Below are positions 1 through 8,174 of a stretch of DNA of 64,000 nt, in pieces. The stretch's first letter is position 1, and each line of letters starts with the position of its first letter. Source of the DNA: an uncultured Crocinitomix sp. (GTDB taxonomy: Bacteria; Bacteroidota; Bacteroidia; Flavobacteriales_D; Crocinitomicaceae); NCBI GenBank assembly GCA_905478225.1, contig CAJQHR010000024.1, positions 1 to 64,000 on the forward strand, in the 5' to 3' direction. The notes under the pieces were generated by a model. That model did no database searches and was not told the origin of the DNA. It was given only the letters and a program-made list of their open reading frames with translations. Position numbers and translations under genes: made by a program.

Positions 1-72
1 TTTGTACTCGCTTCTTTTAGTATGCTGATTTTTTCAGCTTTTACTAAAGGTTCTTCTCTTTTTCATTGTCAT
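1..72 (-). pseudogene. IS3-type transposase OrfA N-terminus, frameshifted, partial
   Basis: Two start codons (ATG at 72 and 66) open a frame reading MTMKKRRTFSKS and then TGA. If one base is dropped from the A4 run (T4 at 39-42 on the plus strand) the frame continues as AEKISILKEASTK to the edge. The composite KRRTFSK-EKI-ILKEAS matches the helix-turn-helix start of IS3-family OrfA (DNA-binding subunit of the transposase). Either the copy is dead, or a homopolymer sequencing error is present. Only about 24 codons are visible. Confidence 0.6.
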
Positions 73-127
73 AAAGATTACACTTTTTTTTCTATAATCT
101 TGTCCGACTAATTAAGGGGCTGAAACA
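1..127 (-). mobile_element. End of an IS3-family insertion sequence, cut by the window edge
   Basis: The last 27 bases (101-127), read on the minus strand, begin TGTTTCAGCCCC and finish AGTCGGACA. This has the layout of IS3/IS150-group terminal inverted repeats (TG at the tip, a C-run near base 10, GGACA at the inner end). About 30 bases further in, a transposase OrfA start reads leftward off the window. The other end, the second ORF and any target duplication lie outside. Family assignment rests on remembered family consensus, not on a search. Confidence 0.62.
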
Positions 128-444
128 ACTATATCTAAAACTTTTGAAAAAAGCCACCGCTAACAAATAAATTAAAAATCTTTAATTATAAATTTTTTTT
201 TATATTTTGTGCTCGATTTAAACCAAGATGCTTCCACATCTAGTTTAACTGGTTTTGATGCTAAAACTAAATATTATTAGTGCTTAAGTAGTAGTTTAAG
301 TTCAAAAGCATTCAAACGTGTTTATTATTCAATGCTAAAAATTTGTGCAGACCAGCCCGCACCTAAAAAAACGGCCCATTCCATGGGTTAAATGGAAGGA
401 GGTTTTCTGAAAATCCTAAGAGTAAGAAAATTAAATAATTAAAT
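128..444. other. AT-rich intergenic region, no gene seen
   Basis: No convincing coding frame is present. The stretch holds long A/T runs and a GGAGG-like run near 395-400, which is about 45 bases ahead of the next ATG and therefore too far to serve it as a ribosome binding site. It probably contains the promoter for the lipoprotein gene that follows. Confidence 0.4.
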
Positions 445-942
445 ATGAAAAAACAAATTTTTTTAACAATTGCAAGTGTTGCATTACTTTCAGTATATAG
501 TTGTGGAGGAGGTGACACCGCGTCTAGCGCTGATCAAACGGAATCTACCGTCAATGTGGATGAAACGCTTTCAGTTGACGACGCTTCAACTGAGTTAGAA
601 TACACTTCAGCAGATGAAGCGGTTAACGCTTATGCTGAAATGATGGAAGAGTACGAAAGACTTCTAGGCGAGGGTGATCAAGACGCAGCGGACCTCTATC
701 TTGATGAAATTTCAAACTTAGAAAACTACATCAACTCATCTTTTGCTGATGAAACAGAATTATTGGAAAACATGATGGACATGACTCAAGGGATCATGGA
801 TCTCCAAGAATTATATTTAAATGATGTTATGGAAGGAATGGAAAACATTCCAGGAATGGAAGAGGCACAAGAAGAAATGAATAAAGCAATGGAAGATGCT
901 CAAAAACAGATGGACGACGCTATGAAAGGCATTAACTATTAA
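445..942 (+). CDS. Acidic, Met-rich lipoprotein of unknown function
   Basis: 165 residues. The N-terminus is a lipoprotein signal (MKKQIF, hydrophobic stretch, then LLSVYSC) with the lipidated Cys near residue 20, followed by GGG. The mature part is strongly acidic and helical, with a C-terminal half rich in Met, Glu and Asp (MMEEYE, MMDMTQGIMD, MEGMENIPGMEEAQEEMNKA) that would form amphipathic helices or a coiled coil. Two small neighbours (1372 and, on the opposite strand, 22038) have a similar short-lipoprotein design but no obvious sequence relation. I do not recognise a family. It presumably sits in the outer or inner membrane facing the periplasm. Confidence 0.8.
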   Translation: MKKQIFLTIASVALLSVYSCGGGDTASSADQTESTVNVDETLSVDDASTELEYTSADEAVNAYAEMMEEYERLLGEGDQDAADLYLDEISNLENYINSSFADETELLENMMDMTQGIMDLQELYLNDVMEGMENIPGMEEAQEEMNKAMEDAQKQMDDAMKGINY

Positions 943-1069
943 GTTGCGTATTCAAGTTTTGGCGTATCCCGAAAAGCCATTATTAATGAGAGTAGGGAAT
1001 AAATATAATTTTTATTAACACAAATAATATCTTTTTTAACTTATCGCTGTTTTTAGTGACTTTGGACGA

Positions 1070-1192
1070 ATGATACCTGGTGGTCCAATTGCAATAATTG
1101 CTGGTCCAATAGTTGATTTTTTGGTTATAGCGTTTTTCTATTTTATAGCTAAAAGATTGTCTGCTTTATCAGAGATAGCTGCAAACACTTAA
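1070..1192 (+). CDS. Candidate 40-residue membrane peptide
   Basis: ATG at 1070 opens 40 codons: MIPGGPIAIIAGPIVD, a hydrophobic run to YFIAK, then a polar tail ending AANT. It would make one membrane-spanning helix. The stop codon overlaps the left arm of a perfect 14-base inverted repeat, a position expected for a real transcript end. The frame is open for only ten codons upstream of the ATG, so this could instead be the tail of a decayed longer gene. No family recognised. Confidence 0.4.
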   Translation: MIPGGPIAIIAGPIVDFLVIAFFYFIAKRLSALSEIAANT

Positions 1193-1220
1193 AAAAGCAA
1201 GATTAGGCTTTTTTAAGTGT
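1185..1220. terminator. Strong stem-loop, likely bidirectional terminator
   Basis: Perfect 14-base inverted repeat (1185-1198 and 1207-1220) with an 8-base loop. The arms contain A6 and T6 runs, so either strand would give a stem with a U-rich 3' side. It lies over the stop of the small ORF at 1070-1192 and would end its transcript. Confidence 0.7.
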
Positions 1221-1371
1221 GTATTATTGATTGTTTTAAGAAAAAGACCACTGTCTTTCATTAAAAAAGTGTTTGTTTAAACATCTGCCAATCAAAACAT
1301 GGAGGACACGAAAATCCAATAAATAGAGTAGTACATTTAATACAAATCAATTCTTATTTAAAACAAAAATT

Positions 1372-1560
1372 ATGAAAAAATCAATTATTTTTATCGCTGC
1401 TGTAGTCTTTATTTTCTCACTGAACAGTTGCGGTCCATCTGCATGCGACTGTATGGATGCAATTGGCGGATCTATGACAGGTAATGAAAGCGACATAGCA
1501 ACATTGGAAGATTGTCAAGGAAAAAACTTTTCTCCTGCGGAAATGGCAGATTGCAAATAA
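1372..1560 (+). CDS. Small Cys-rich lipoprotein
   Basis: 62 residues. A lipoprotein signal peptide (MKKSIIFIAAVVFIFSLNSC) is followed by a 43-residue mature part starting CGPSACDCMDA, with five Cys in all after processing (C20, C25, C27 and two further on). The CxC-D pattern and the DCQGK and MADCK segments suggest disulfides or metal binding, but no family is recognised. A rho-independent terminator follows 16 bases after the stop, so this is a monocistronic unit. The predicted site is a membrane-anchored periplasmic peptide. Confidence 0.7.
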   Translation: MKKSIIFIAAVVFIFSLNSCGPSACDCMDAIGGSMTGNESDIATLEDCQGKNFSPAEMADCK

Positions 1561-1576
1561 TATTTCTTTCGAATAA

Positions 1577-1605
1577 AAAGAGGTTCTGTAGAACCTCTTT
1601 TTTTT
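1577..1605 (+). terminator. Rho-independent terminator of the small lipoprotein gene
   Basis: An 8-9 base stem (AGAGGTTC / GAACCTCT) with a TGTA loop is followed directly by a run of T residues ending near 1605. It starts about 16 bases past the stop at 1560. Confidence 0.88.
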
Positions 1606-1667
1606 GCATTGAGTAGTAAGAATAATACAAAACAATCTTCTTACTTTTTTATTAAAAAAACAGCCTT

Positions 1668-1916
1668 TTGTACAACGAACAAATAGAAAACCTCATTCAA
1701 CTTGCTCTCGCTGATGGAGAACTTACTGAAAAGGAAAAACAAATTCTCTTCAAAAAGGCGGAAGCAGTGGGAATAGACCTTGACGAATTTGAAATGGTGC
1801 TGGATGCAAAGCTCTTTGAAAAACAACAATCTATCAAAGCTGCGACGCCATCTGCTGCTGTACAAGAATCAAAGTTAGACTCTTTAATACATGTTTATAG
1901 TCAGGAAGCTTTATGA
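1668..1916 (+). pseudogene. Truncated TerB-like / zinc-ribbon protein fragment
   Basis: From a TTG at 1668, 82 codons read MYNEQIENLIQLALADGE, LTEKEKQILFKKAE, GIDLDEFEMVLDAKL. This is the short helical TerB-type module that opens many Bacteroidota proteins, which usually continue into a zinc ribbon or a TM region. Here the frame stops right after the module, with the tail SLIHVYSQEAL and no zinc-ribbon cysteines, so the gene looks cut short. There is no ribosome binding site and no ATG. It could also be a genuine small protein. Confidence 0.5.
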
Positions 1917-2201
1917 TTATGCCTTTTTTGGTCAGCGTTGGCCCTCTTTTACAGTTTGTTTTTTATCTCAGACAGGTGTATTAAACGAAGCGACCTAAAG
2001 TGAAGCAATACGCGCCTTCTTTTACCCACGTGCTTTGCACTTTTCAATGTCAGAATATGCGGCAGAAAACCAATTAAATGTGCTTACTAAAATTGGGGTA
2101 GCATGTCGCACCTGGGAGGGAAATTAGGCAGTGTTGAGTTTGGGGTTTAGTTTTGAGGTTGGCGTTTGAGACTTAACGGGGGACAATATAATCGTGAAAA
2201 A

Positions 2202-2741
2202 TCAGAAATTAACTCTTGCTCCCCAAAGTACGGCTAATTCATGTTCACCGCTCAAATTCATTTGACCCAAATTAAGATACCGAGCTTCAAATAAACCGCT
2301 AATTCGTGGGCTAAATTTTACGGTTGTTCCTCCCCCGGCGTGATAGGATATTCCATAAACGTCTGATGAAAATGCCTTGAATTCGAAAAATCCGCCACCA
2401 ACAAATAAATAGGGGTTAAAAAGTTCACTTTGGGGTATAGGATGATAAGCAAATTGTCCATTCACATTATGTGTCATTCCCAAGGTGTTTTGGTCGTCTT
2501 GTTGCTGCCCTACAACATATTCAATGGAAAAACCGAAGTGCCTTTTAATATTAAACCCTAGGCGGCATCCGTTCATAAATACGGCATCATATGGAATGTG
2601 GTCTATAAATAAATAGGGTCCCATGACATAATCCAAATAAAATTTATGCTCCTTGGCAACGCCGGCAAAATCTTCTTGGCTATAGGTAACTGATCCGCCT
2701 GAAAATCCTAAAAAGAAAAGTGAAACTACGATTGATTTCAT
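2202..2741 (-). CDS. Small outer-membrane beta-barrel protein
   Basis: 179 residues with a Sec signal peptide (MKSIVVSLFFLGFSGGSVTYSQ, cleavage after about residue 22). The mature protein has alternating hydrophobic and polar strands (GFNIKRHFGFSIEYVVG, LFVGGGFFEFKAF, SGLFEARYLNLG) and ends in an aromatic residue (WGARVNF), the usual signal for outer-membrane insertion. Size fits an eight-stranded barrel. Function unknown. It lies just downstream of the LytTR/LytS pair in the same direction, with a 65-base gap, so it could be a member or target of that unit. Confidence 0.75.
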   Translation of the reverse strand: MKSIVVSLFFLGFSGGSVTYSQEDFAGVAKEHKFYLDYVMGPYLFIDHIPYDAVFMNGCRLGFNIKRHFGFSIEYVVGQQQDDQNTLGMTHNVNGQFAYHPIPQSELFNPYLFVGGGFFEFKAFSSDVYGISYHAGGGTTVKFSPRISGLFEARYLNLGQMNLSGEHELAVLWGARVNF

Positions 2742-2806
2742 ACAGTTTGAATATTAGTTTTTAAGAAACAAGATAGAAAAAATAATGTTTCAAAACGAAC
2801 TATCAA

Positions 2807-3559
2807 TTACTTAAATTGCTCCAAAAAATCTTTTTTACGTTGAATAGAAATGTCGAGCCAAGTTCCATTTGAAAGTTTCACTTGGGCAGTTTTTCCTTTT
2901 TTATATTCTGTAATGCCACTCATATTTACCAAATGCGATTTATGAATTCGCATAAAACCTAGATCTTTAAGCATTTCATCAAAAAACTTTAACGTTTTTG
3001 AAACCACATGTTTTTTACCGTCCATTAAATGAATAATGCTATAATTATCATCCGCCTGGGCATATAATATTGTGTTCACTTGCACCACAATAAAACCGCT
3101 CAATTGGGGCAATACAATGCGCTGCATTTGTCCGTTTGCTACTTTCAAATTATCCAATAAAATCTTTGATTGTATTGAAGTTTCGTTATTCTCTGTTCGG
3201 TTTTCTCTAATCTTATCAACGGCGCTTACAAGCTCATCAATATCTACCGGTTTAAGAATGTAATAGGTGGCACTCAAGTTTAATGCACGAATGGCATAAT
3301 TACTAAACGCGGTTATAAAAACGACATCAAAATTGATGGTTTCCACTTGATCGAGTAAATCAAAACCGTCACCATACGGCATTTCAATATCAAGAAAAAC
3401 AATATCAGGTTGATGTTCCTTAATTGCAGCTAAACCTTCCTCCACATTTTCGCATAAGGCTTTGACCTCAACTTGCTCGCAGTATTTTACCACATAATTT
3501 TGAAGTGTCTCTCGGCTGATGGCCTCATCATCAACTATAATGCAGGTTAATTTATTCAT
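2807..3559 (-). CDS. LytTR-family response regulator
   Basis: 250 residues. Receiver domain at about 4-120: acidic pair DD at 10-11, phospho-acceptor Asp57 in VFLDIEMP, Thr83 in FITAF and Lys103 in ILKP. A LytTR DNA-binding domain follows at about 145-248 (IHKSHLVNMSGI, VKLSNGTWLDIS). It is a transcription factor activated by phosphorylation. Its start overlaps the end of the kinase gene by 8 bases, so the two are translationally linked and form a cognate pair. Targets are unknown; the adjoining barrel gene at 2202 is one candidate. Confidence 0.93.
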   Translation of the reverse strand: MNKLTCIIVDDEAISRETLQNYVVKYCEQVEVKALCENVEEGLAAIKEHQPDIVFLDIEMPYGDGFDLLDQVETINFDVVFITAFSNYAIRALNLSATYYILKPVDIDELVSAVDKIRENRTENNETSIQSKILLDNLKVANGQMQRIVLPQLSGFIVVQVNTILYAQADDNYSIIHLMDGKKHVVSKTLKFFDEMLKDLGFMRIHKSHLVNMSGITEYKKGKTAQVKLSNGTWLDISIQRKKDFLEQFK

Positions 3560-5504
3560 TTCGGTAGAGCTTTATATTTACTTGTGTACCCGTATTGTCG
3601 GGTAAGTCAATGATTTCATAGTCGATTTTGGCTTTAAAAACCGCTTGAATCATTTCGGTTCTATTTTCGACATTTCGCATGCCTGAAGAATTGTGTTTTT
3701 TTTGATTGATCGTTTTTAATTCTTGAGATCTGGTTCTGCCAATTCCATTATCCTTAACAGTAATCGAGATAAAATTGTCTTTATCTGTAAATCGAACATC
3801 CAAAACTCCGGCAGACTCTTTATAACGAAGCCCATGCCAAATGGCATTTTCTATAAATGGTTGAACCAGCATGGGCGGGATCGTGTAGCCTTCCATATTA
3901 ATCGAATCGTCAACAGAAAATCGGAAATCAAATTTATCTTTAAAACGCTCATGTTCCAATTCAACATACAACCTCAAGACATCAATCTCTTCTTTAAGAG
4001 AAATAAATTCAACTTGAGAATACTCCAATACTTGACGCATTAATTTTGAAAATTTGGAAAGGTATTTATTGGCAGCGCGTTCGTTATTAGTAGAGATATA
4101 ATTGTTCACCGAATTCAATGAATTAAAAATAAAGTGCGGATTCATTTGTGCGCGCAGCGATTTTAAATAGAGTAATTGATGCGCTCTTTTTTTCGCTTTT
4201 GTATTCCGATAGACAAGAATAGAAACCCCGACAAAAACCAATAAAATGAAACCAAAAACGTAAAGTAAAACTTGTTGTTGCTGAATAGATGCACTGTTTA
4301 AGTCTTTCTCCTTTTCTAGAAGTAATATGGTTTGCTGATCCAATTCTCGTTCCCGTTCTAAATTGTCAATTTGCTTTTCAACCGTTTTCATTGCCAGTTG
4401 ATTATTGTCTAATGTAAGTTGTTCGATATTTTTTACCGATCGAGACGAATCTAAAAGGCGCTTGTAATTGTCAAAAGCAATGATGGATCCTTGTTTATCC
4501 TGATTTTGTGCGTAAACATCATACAACTTTTTAGAACTATTGACTTGGGCATCCAAATCACCATAATTTTCAGAGAGCGTTAAAGAGTAATTAAGTTCTT
4601 CAGTTGCATCTTCAAAATTACCTTGTGAAAGGTGCCAGTCTGCCCGTTGAAAACTGTTTTCTAAAAGCGATACGGTATCCTTCGTTTCAATAAAGAAATC
4701 TTGTGCTTTGCTCAAGTTGCTATAGGTATAGGCATCATTTTCTACGTTTGTGGGATTAGAACGCACAATTCCGCTGTTACTTTGATTAATGACATCCACA
4801 TTATTCGAAGTATAAGCATTCGTTTGAGCGACCTCATAAAAATCTACTGCTTGCACATAGTCTCCCCTATTTTCATTCAACTCACCGAGTTTAAAATCCA
4901 CCACAGCCAATAAATCAATCAGCTGTTCTTGCTTCGCTTCAGGCTGAATTTCGATTAAGATAGCCTCCGCTTCGTCATAGCTACTCTGCAACATTTTCAC
5001 CTTGGCGAATTCAAATTTTGACTCCAAATAGTTTTTATTATCTCCCCCCTTTTTAGCGAGTAGAGTTGCGCTTTCATAGCTTGTTAGGGCTTTAGGGTAA
5101 GCCTGCAATTTCACATGACTCTCCGCAACAAGATGATGACATTTATAGACCTTATCCCATGATTCGAGCATCTTAAAAAGTTCTAAAGCCTTATTGCCAT
5201 GTATTACAGCACTGCCGTGTTCGTCCATGCTTTGATTGAAACCGCCAAGTGTCAAATAGGCATCAGCCAGTTCAATTTTATAGCCCAATTTTACCGCAGT
5301 TGTAATGGCGGACTCAACTTGTTCTAAGGCCAAAATAGGATCTGTATTAAATGTCGTTTTTGCGCTGTCAATTTTTGCGCGAACAGTTGGACGCTGACTT
5401 GGGACTTGGTCGCGTTTGTTGAAGGCTGACTTTTGGCCATAGGCAAATCCATTGACAAAAGTCAAGGTTAGCAATAGAATTCCGTATGTCAATATTCTTT
5501 TCAA
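3552..5504 (-). CDS. LytS/YehU-type sensor histidine kinase with TPR sensor region
   Basis: I place the start at a TTG (5504), since the residues after it form a Sec signal peptide (KRILTYGILLLTLTFVNG). An upstream frame is open to 5597 but would bury this signal. The 650-residue protein has tetratricopeptide repeats over about 50-330, a coiled coil, one membrane helix near 411-431, and a His_kinase domain: MNPHFIFNSLNS with the phospho-acceptor His near 457, N-box IENAIWHGL, G-box VKDNGIG. The TPR part would be periplasmic. It phosphorylates the regulator encoded by the overlapping downstream gene. Confidence 0.9.
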   Translation of the reverse strand: MKRILTYGILLLTLTFVNGFAYGQKSAFNKRDQVPSQRPTVRAKIDSAKTTFNTDPILALEQVESAITTAVKLGYKIELADAYLTLGGFNQSMDEHGSAVIHGNKALELFKMLESWDKVYKCHHLVAESHVKLQAYPKALTSYESATLLAKKGGDNKNYLESKFEFAKVKMLQSSYDEAEAILIEIQPEAKQEQLIDLLAVVDFKLGELNENRGDYVQAVDFYEVAQTNAYTSNNVDVINQSNSGIVRSNPTNVENDAYTYSNLSKAQDFFIETKDTVSLLENSFQRADWHLSQGNFEDATEELNYSLTLSENYGDLDAQVNSSKKLYDVYAQNQDKQGSIIAFDNYKRLLDSSRSVKNIEQLTLDNNQLAMKTVEKQIDNLERERELDQQTILLLEKEKDLNSASIQQQQVLLYVFGFILLVFVGVSILVYRNTKAKKRAHQLLYLKSLRAQMNPHFIFNSLNSVNNYISTNNERAANKYLSKFSKLMRQVLEYSQVEFISLKEEIDVLRLYVELEHERFKDKFDFRFSVDDSINMEGYTIPPMLVQPFIENAIWHGLRYKESAGVLDVRFTDKDNFISITVKDNGIGRTRSQELKTINQKKHNSSGMRNVENRTEMIQAVFKAKIDYEIIDLPDNTGTQVNIKLYRNE

Positions 5505-5686
5505 ATCAACTATAAATCTAAAGATAATGACAAAAAACGAAGCATGTTGCAGAATACAAGATCGGAATTTGAAGATTCTAAACGATAACTCATCCAAAAC
5601 CAGTTTTCACTCACTCAAAATCGGCTAGAACTCATTCTGCCTTTTTATCACTTCAATCTTCCCCTACATTGCAAAAAACTAAGCAC

Positions 5687-6907
5687 ATGAAAAATAGAAG
5701 AAATTCAAAAAAGTTTATGACGTTGTTGCTCATTAGCTCCATGTTATTTTCTTGCACCACCAATCGAAGTGCCAATGATAATGCAGCACTTGATGTGACA
5801 AAAACTGTAGTGTTTGAGGAAGAACCTATAACTGCAGTTCCGGCGGTTCCAACTGCCGGTTCAAACACCATTCGCGTAGCCTTGCTTTTAGACACAAGTA
5901 GCAGTATGGATGGTTTGATAGAGCAGGCAAAATCTCAATTATGGAAAATAGTCAATCAATTAGCAATGGCTAAAAAAGGGGAGGATTATGCTAACATTTT
6001 AATTGCACTTTATGAGTACGGAAATGATGGTTTAAATTCTGAAACAGGATATGTGCGCCAAGTTGTGGAATTGACGGATGATTTGGATAAGTTATCAGAA
6101 GAATTATTTGCGCTAAGAACCAACGGAGGATCCGAACATTGTGGACAAGTTATCGCAAAGAGCATTGACGAATTGGCTTGGGAAAAGGAAACCGCAGGTT
6201 TGCAGGTAATGTTTATTGCAGGAAACGAACCATTTACACAAGGAAGTGTGAATTACGAAAAATCGTGCAGTGATGCAACTGGCTCTGGCATAATTGTGAA
6301 CACGATTTATTGTGGCGATAATGAAACCGGTATTCGTGAAATGTGGAAGCATGGCGCCGATTTAACGGAAGGTTTTTATGGATCGATTGAAATGAATGTA
6401 ATGACGGTTTACGTTGAGACGCCGTTTGATGCAAAAATTGAAGCATTAAATGCCGAATTGAATGACACCTACTTGGCGTTTGGCACGCAAAAGGATTACT
6501 ATAAAACGAATCAAAGCACACAAGACAATAACTCTTATGATTATGGTCGAAGTAATGCCGTTGAACGCACAATTACGAAGAGTAGTCACGTATACAAAAA
6601 TGCGACATGGGATTTGGTAGACGCGATTGACGAGGACGACTTTGATATTACAAAAGTTGATAAAGAAGATTTACCAGATGAGATGAAGGACATGACAGAA
6701 TTAGAAAAAATTGCGTATATCCAGCTAAAAGCAAAAGAACGTGAAAAGATTCAAAAAGAAATCAAAGCACTAGGTGTAAAACGCGCTGATTATATCGCTA
6801 AAAAACAAGAGGATTCTGGGGAAGAGGTAAATGGATTAGACCATGCTATGATGAAAGCGATAATGGCTCAAGCAGAGGCGAAGAATTTTGTTTTTGAAAA
6901 AATGTAA
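5687..6907 (+). CDS. von Willebrand factor A-domain lipoprotein
   Basis: 406 residues from the ATG at 5687 (a TTG at 5669 adds six residues but is less likely). Lipoprotein signal with lipobox LFSC near residue 29. The vWA domain spans about 65-260, with the metal-ion (MIDAS) motif DTSSSMDG, a second Thr/Gly loop (RTNGGSEHCG) and VMFIAGNEPFTQG. The C-terminal 150 residues are charged and helical (KAKEREKIQKEIKALG), possibly coiled coil. Such proteins bind partners through Mg2+ at the periplasmic or cell surface. The substrate is unknown. Next gene at 7020 is a secreted rhodanese. Confidence 0.85.
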   Translation: MKNRRNSKKFMTLLLISSMLFSCTTNRSANDNAALDVTKTVVFEEEPITAVPAVPTAGSNTIRVALLLDTSSSMDGLIEQAKSQLWKIVNQLAMAKKGEDYANILIALYEYGNDGLNSETGYVRQVVELTDDLDKLSEELFALRTNGGSEHCGQVIAKSIDELAWEKETAGLQVMFIAGNEPFTQGSVNYEKSCSDATGSGIIVNTIYCGDNETGIREMWKHGADLTEGFYGSIEMNVMTVYVETPFDAKIEALNAELNDTYLAFGTQKDYYKTNQSTQDNNSYDYGRSNAVERTITKSSHVYKNATWDLVDAIDEDDFDITKVDKEDLPDEMKDMTELEKIAYIQLKAKEREKIQKEIKALGVKRADYIAKKQEDSGEEVNGLDHAMMKAIMAQAEAKNFVFEKM

Positions 6908-7019
6908 ATCAATGGGCAATTGGTAATGTACAATGATCAATTGGCAATATTCAATATGCTTTTTTGAGCCTATTTATACATTCAATAATCAATTAAAATA
7001 TTTTATAAAATCTAACAGA

Positions 7020-7517
7020 ATGAAAGCACTTTTTATAGGGGTCTTAATAGGAGCAACACAAATAACAATGGCACAATCAAAACAACCTGCTAACCCCAAT
7101 GTGGATTATGACAGTTTTGAAACGTTAACGACGGAAGTATCGGAATATCGCGAAGGACGGTTGATTCAAATAGATACTTTTAATCTTTATAGTCAAGATA
7201 ATGAGACTATGATCTTGGATACACGATCCAAAGCGGCTTATGATGAAATTCATATTGCAGGAGCGGTACATTTGAATTTTTCGGACTTTACGGTTGCTAA
7301 ATTGGCAAAAGTAATTCCATCAAAAAACACACGCATTTTAATCTATTGTAATAACAATATTGAAAGCGATTTTAGTTCATTGATGGACAAAATGGCGCCC
7401 TTGGCATTGAACATTCCAACATTCATTAATTTGTATGGATATGGTTATACAAATGTGTATGAATTACAAGATTATTTAATGGAATCTGATCCAAGGATTA
7501 AGTTTGTTAAAGGATAA
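7020..7517 (+). CDS. Periplasmic rhodanese-like protein
   Basis: 165 residues from ATG 7020, chosen because it starts a clean signal peptide (MKALFIGVLIGATQITMAQ). A single rhodanese fold covers about 45-155: MILDTRSKAAYDEIHIAGAV, then catalytic-loop Cys110 in LIYCNNNI. The active Cys is kept, so sulfur transfer from thiosulfate or a persulfide is possible, though the loop is longer and Asn-rich compared with typical CxxGxR/S loops. It follows the vWA gene by about 110 bases and could be co-transcribed. Substrate unknown. Confidence 0.82.
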   Translation: MKALFIGVLIGATQITMAQSKQPANPNVDYDSFETLTTEVSEYREGRLIQIDTFNLYSQDNETMILDTRSKAAYDEIHIAGAVHLNFSDFTVAKLAKVIPSKNTRILIYCNNNIESDFSSLMDKMAPLALNIPTFINLYGYGYTNVYELQDYLMESDPRIKFVKG

Positions 7518-7677
7518 AGGTCAATTCTCCAGGAAAAATGTGTCATGAGGAATTTGACAGGGATAGGCAATTATCAATATTCATCCTACTTTATGCAATA
7601 AGGATGATATACTCAATACTATTTACTAAATACGCTTTTTCAATCAAAAGTCTTACTTTTACAAAAAAGAGGTAAGC

Positions 7678-7938
7678 ATGACGAACAACGATATTTTTAA
7701 AAAATTACGCGTAGCATTGAAGTTAACCAATACGGACATTGTTGCCATCTGTAAATTAGTAGATTTTAAAGTGTCAGAAAGTGAGTTGGGCGCCTTCTTT
7801 AGAAGAGAAGATCATCCAAAATATAGAAATTGTGGTGATCAAATTTTACGCAATTTTTTAAATGGTTTGGTCATTCATTTGCGCGGCCCAATGCCGGATA
7901 AACGCAAGGATAAACCTGCGCCAAGAAAACACGATTAG
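7678..7938 (+). CDS. DUF1456 (YehS-like) protein, single-repeat form
   Basis: 86 residues: MTNNDIFKKLRVALKL, a helical core, then LGAFFRREDHPKYR and ILRNFLNGLVIHLRG, which are the signature segments of DUF1456. E. coli YehS carries two such repeats in about 156 residues; this copy has one, plus a basic tail (RKDKPAPRKHD). Function is unknown in the family. Its stop codon overlaps the 3' end of a decayed minus-strand frame by four bases. Confidence 0.85.
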   Translation: MTNNDIFKKLRVALKLTNTDIVAICKLVDFKVSESELGAFFRREDHPKYRNCGDQILRNFLNGLVIHLRGPMPDKRKDKPAPRKHD

Positions 7939-8174
7939 TTGAACATTAAGTCCGCGTAGAGAACTAATAACTTTTTGAATGTCCCGCTACTTTCTTGAAT
8001 CCATTTCACAGTAAACCTTTCAATTTCACTTAATTCTGTTCGAATTTCAGGTTGATTTTCTTCAGGAATTTCGCAAAATTCTGTGGCAAGTAACTCAGAT
8101 TTCAGTTGAATGCGTTTATCACAAATGCCAATCTTTATTTTTACGCTAGTTTCTGAGGGTAACTTATGGATAAT
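7935..8174 (-). pseudogene. 5'-truncated gene remnant, unknown family
   Basis: An open frame of 79 codons ends at TAA (7937-7935). It reads with normal coding character (KIGICDKRIQLKSELLATEF, ERFTVKWIQESSGTF, KKLLVLYADLMFN) but contains no ATG, GTG or TTG start and is closed upstream by TGA at 8177-8175. It is therefore either a C-terminal fragment of a lost gene or starts at a rare codon such as ATT. It converges with the DUF1456 gene, overlapping it by four bases, and overlaps head-on a second remnant on the plus strand. Confidence 0.55.

Noticed and set aside
1917-2036. Continuation of the TerB-like frame past TGA as a hydrophobic segment (WSALALFYSLFFIS)
   Set aside because: No sign of recoding and no match to the usual zinc-ribbon tail; treated as chance.
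6113-6572. Two antisense frames within the vWA gene (79 and 112 codons)
   Set aside because: His- and Cys-rich shadows of a well-supported gene; no promoter or signal.
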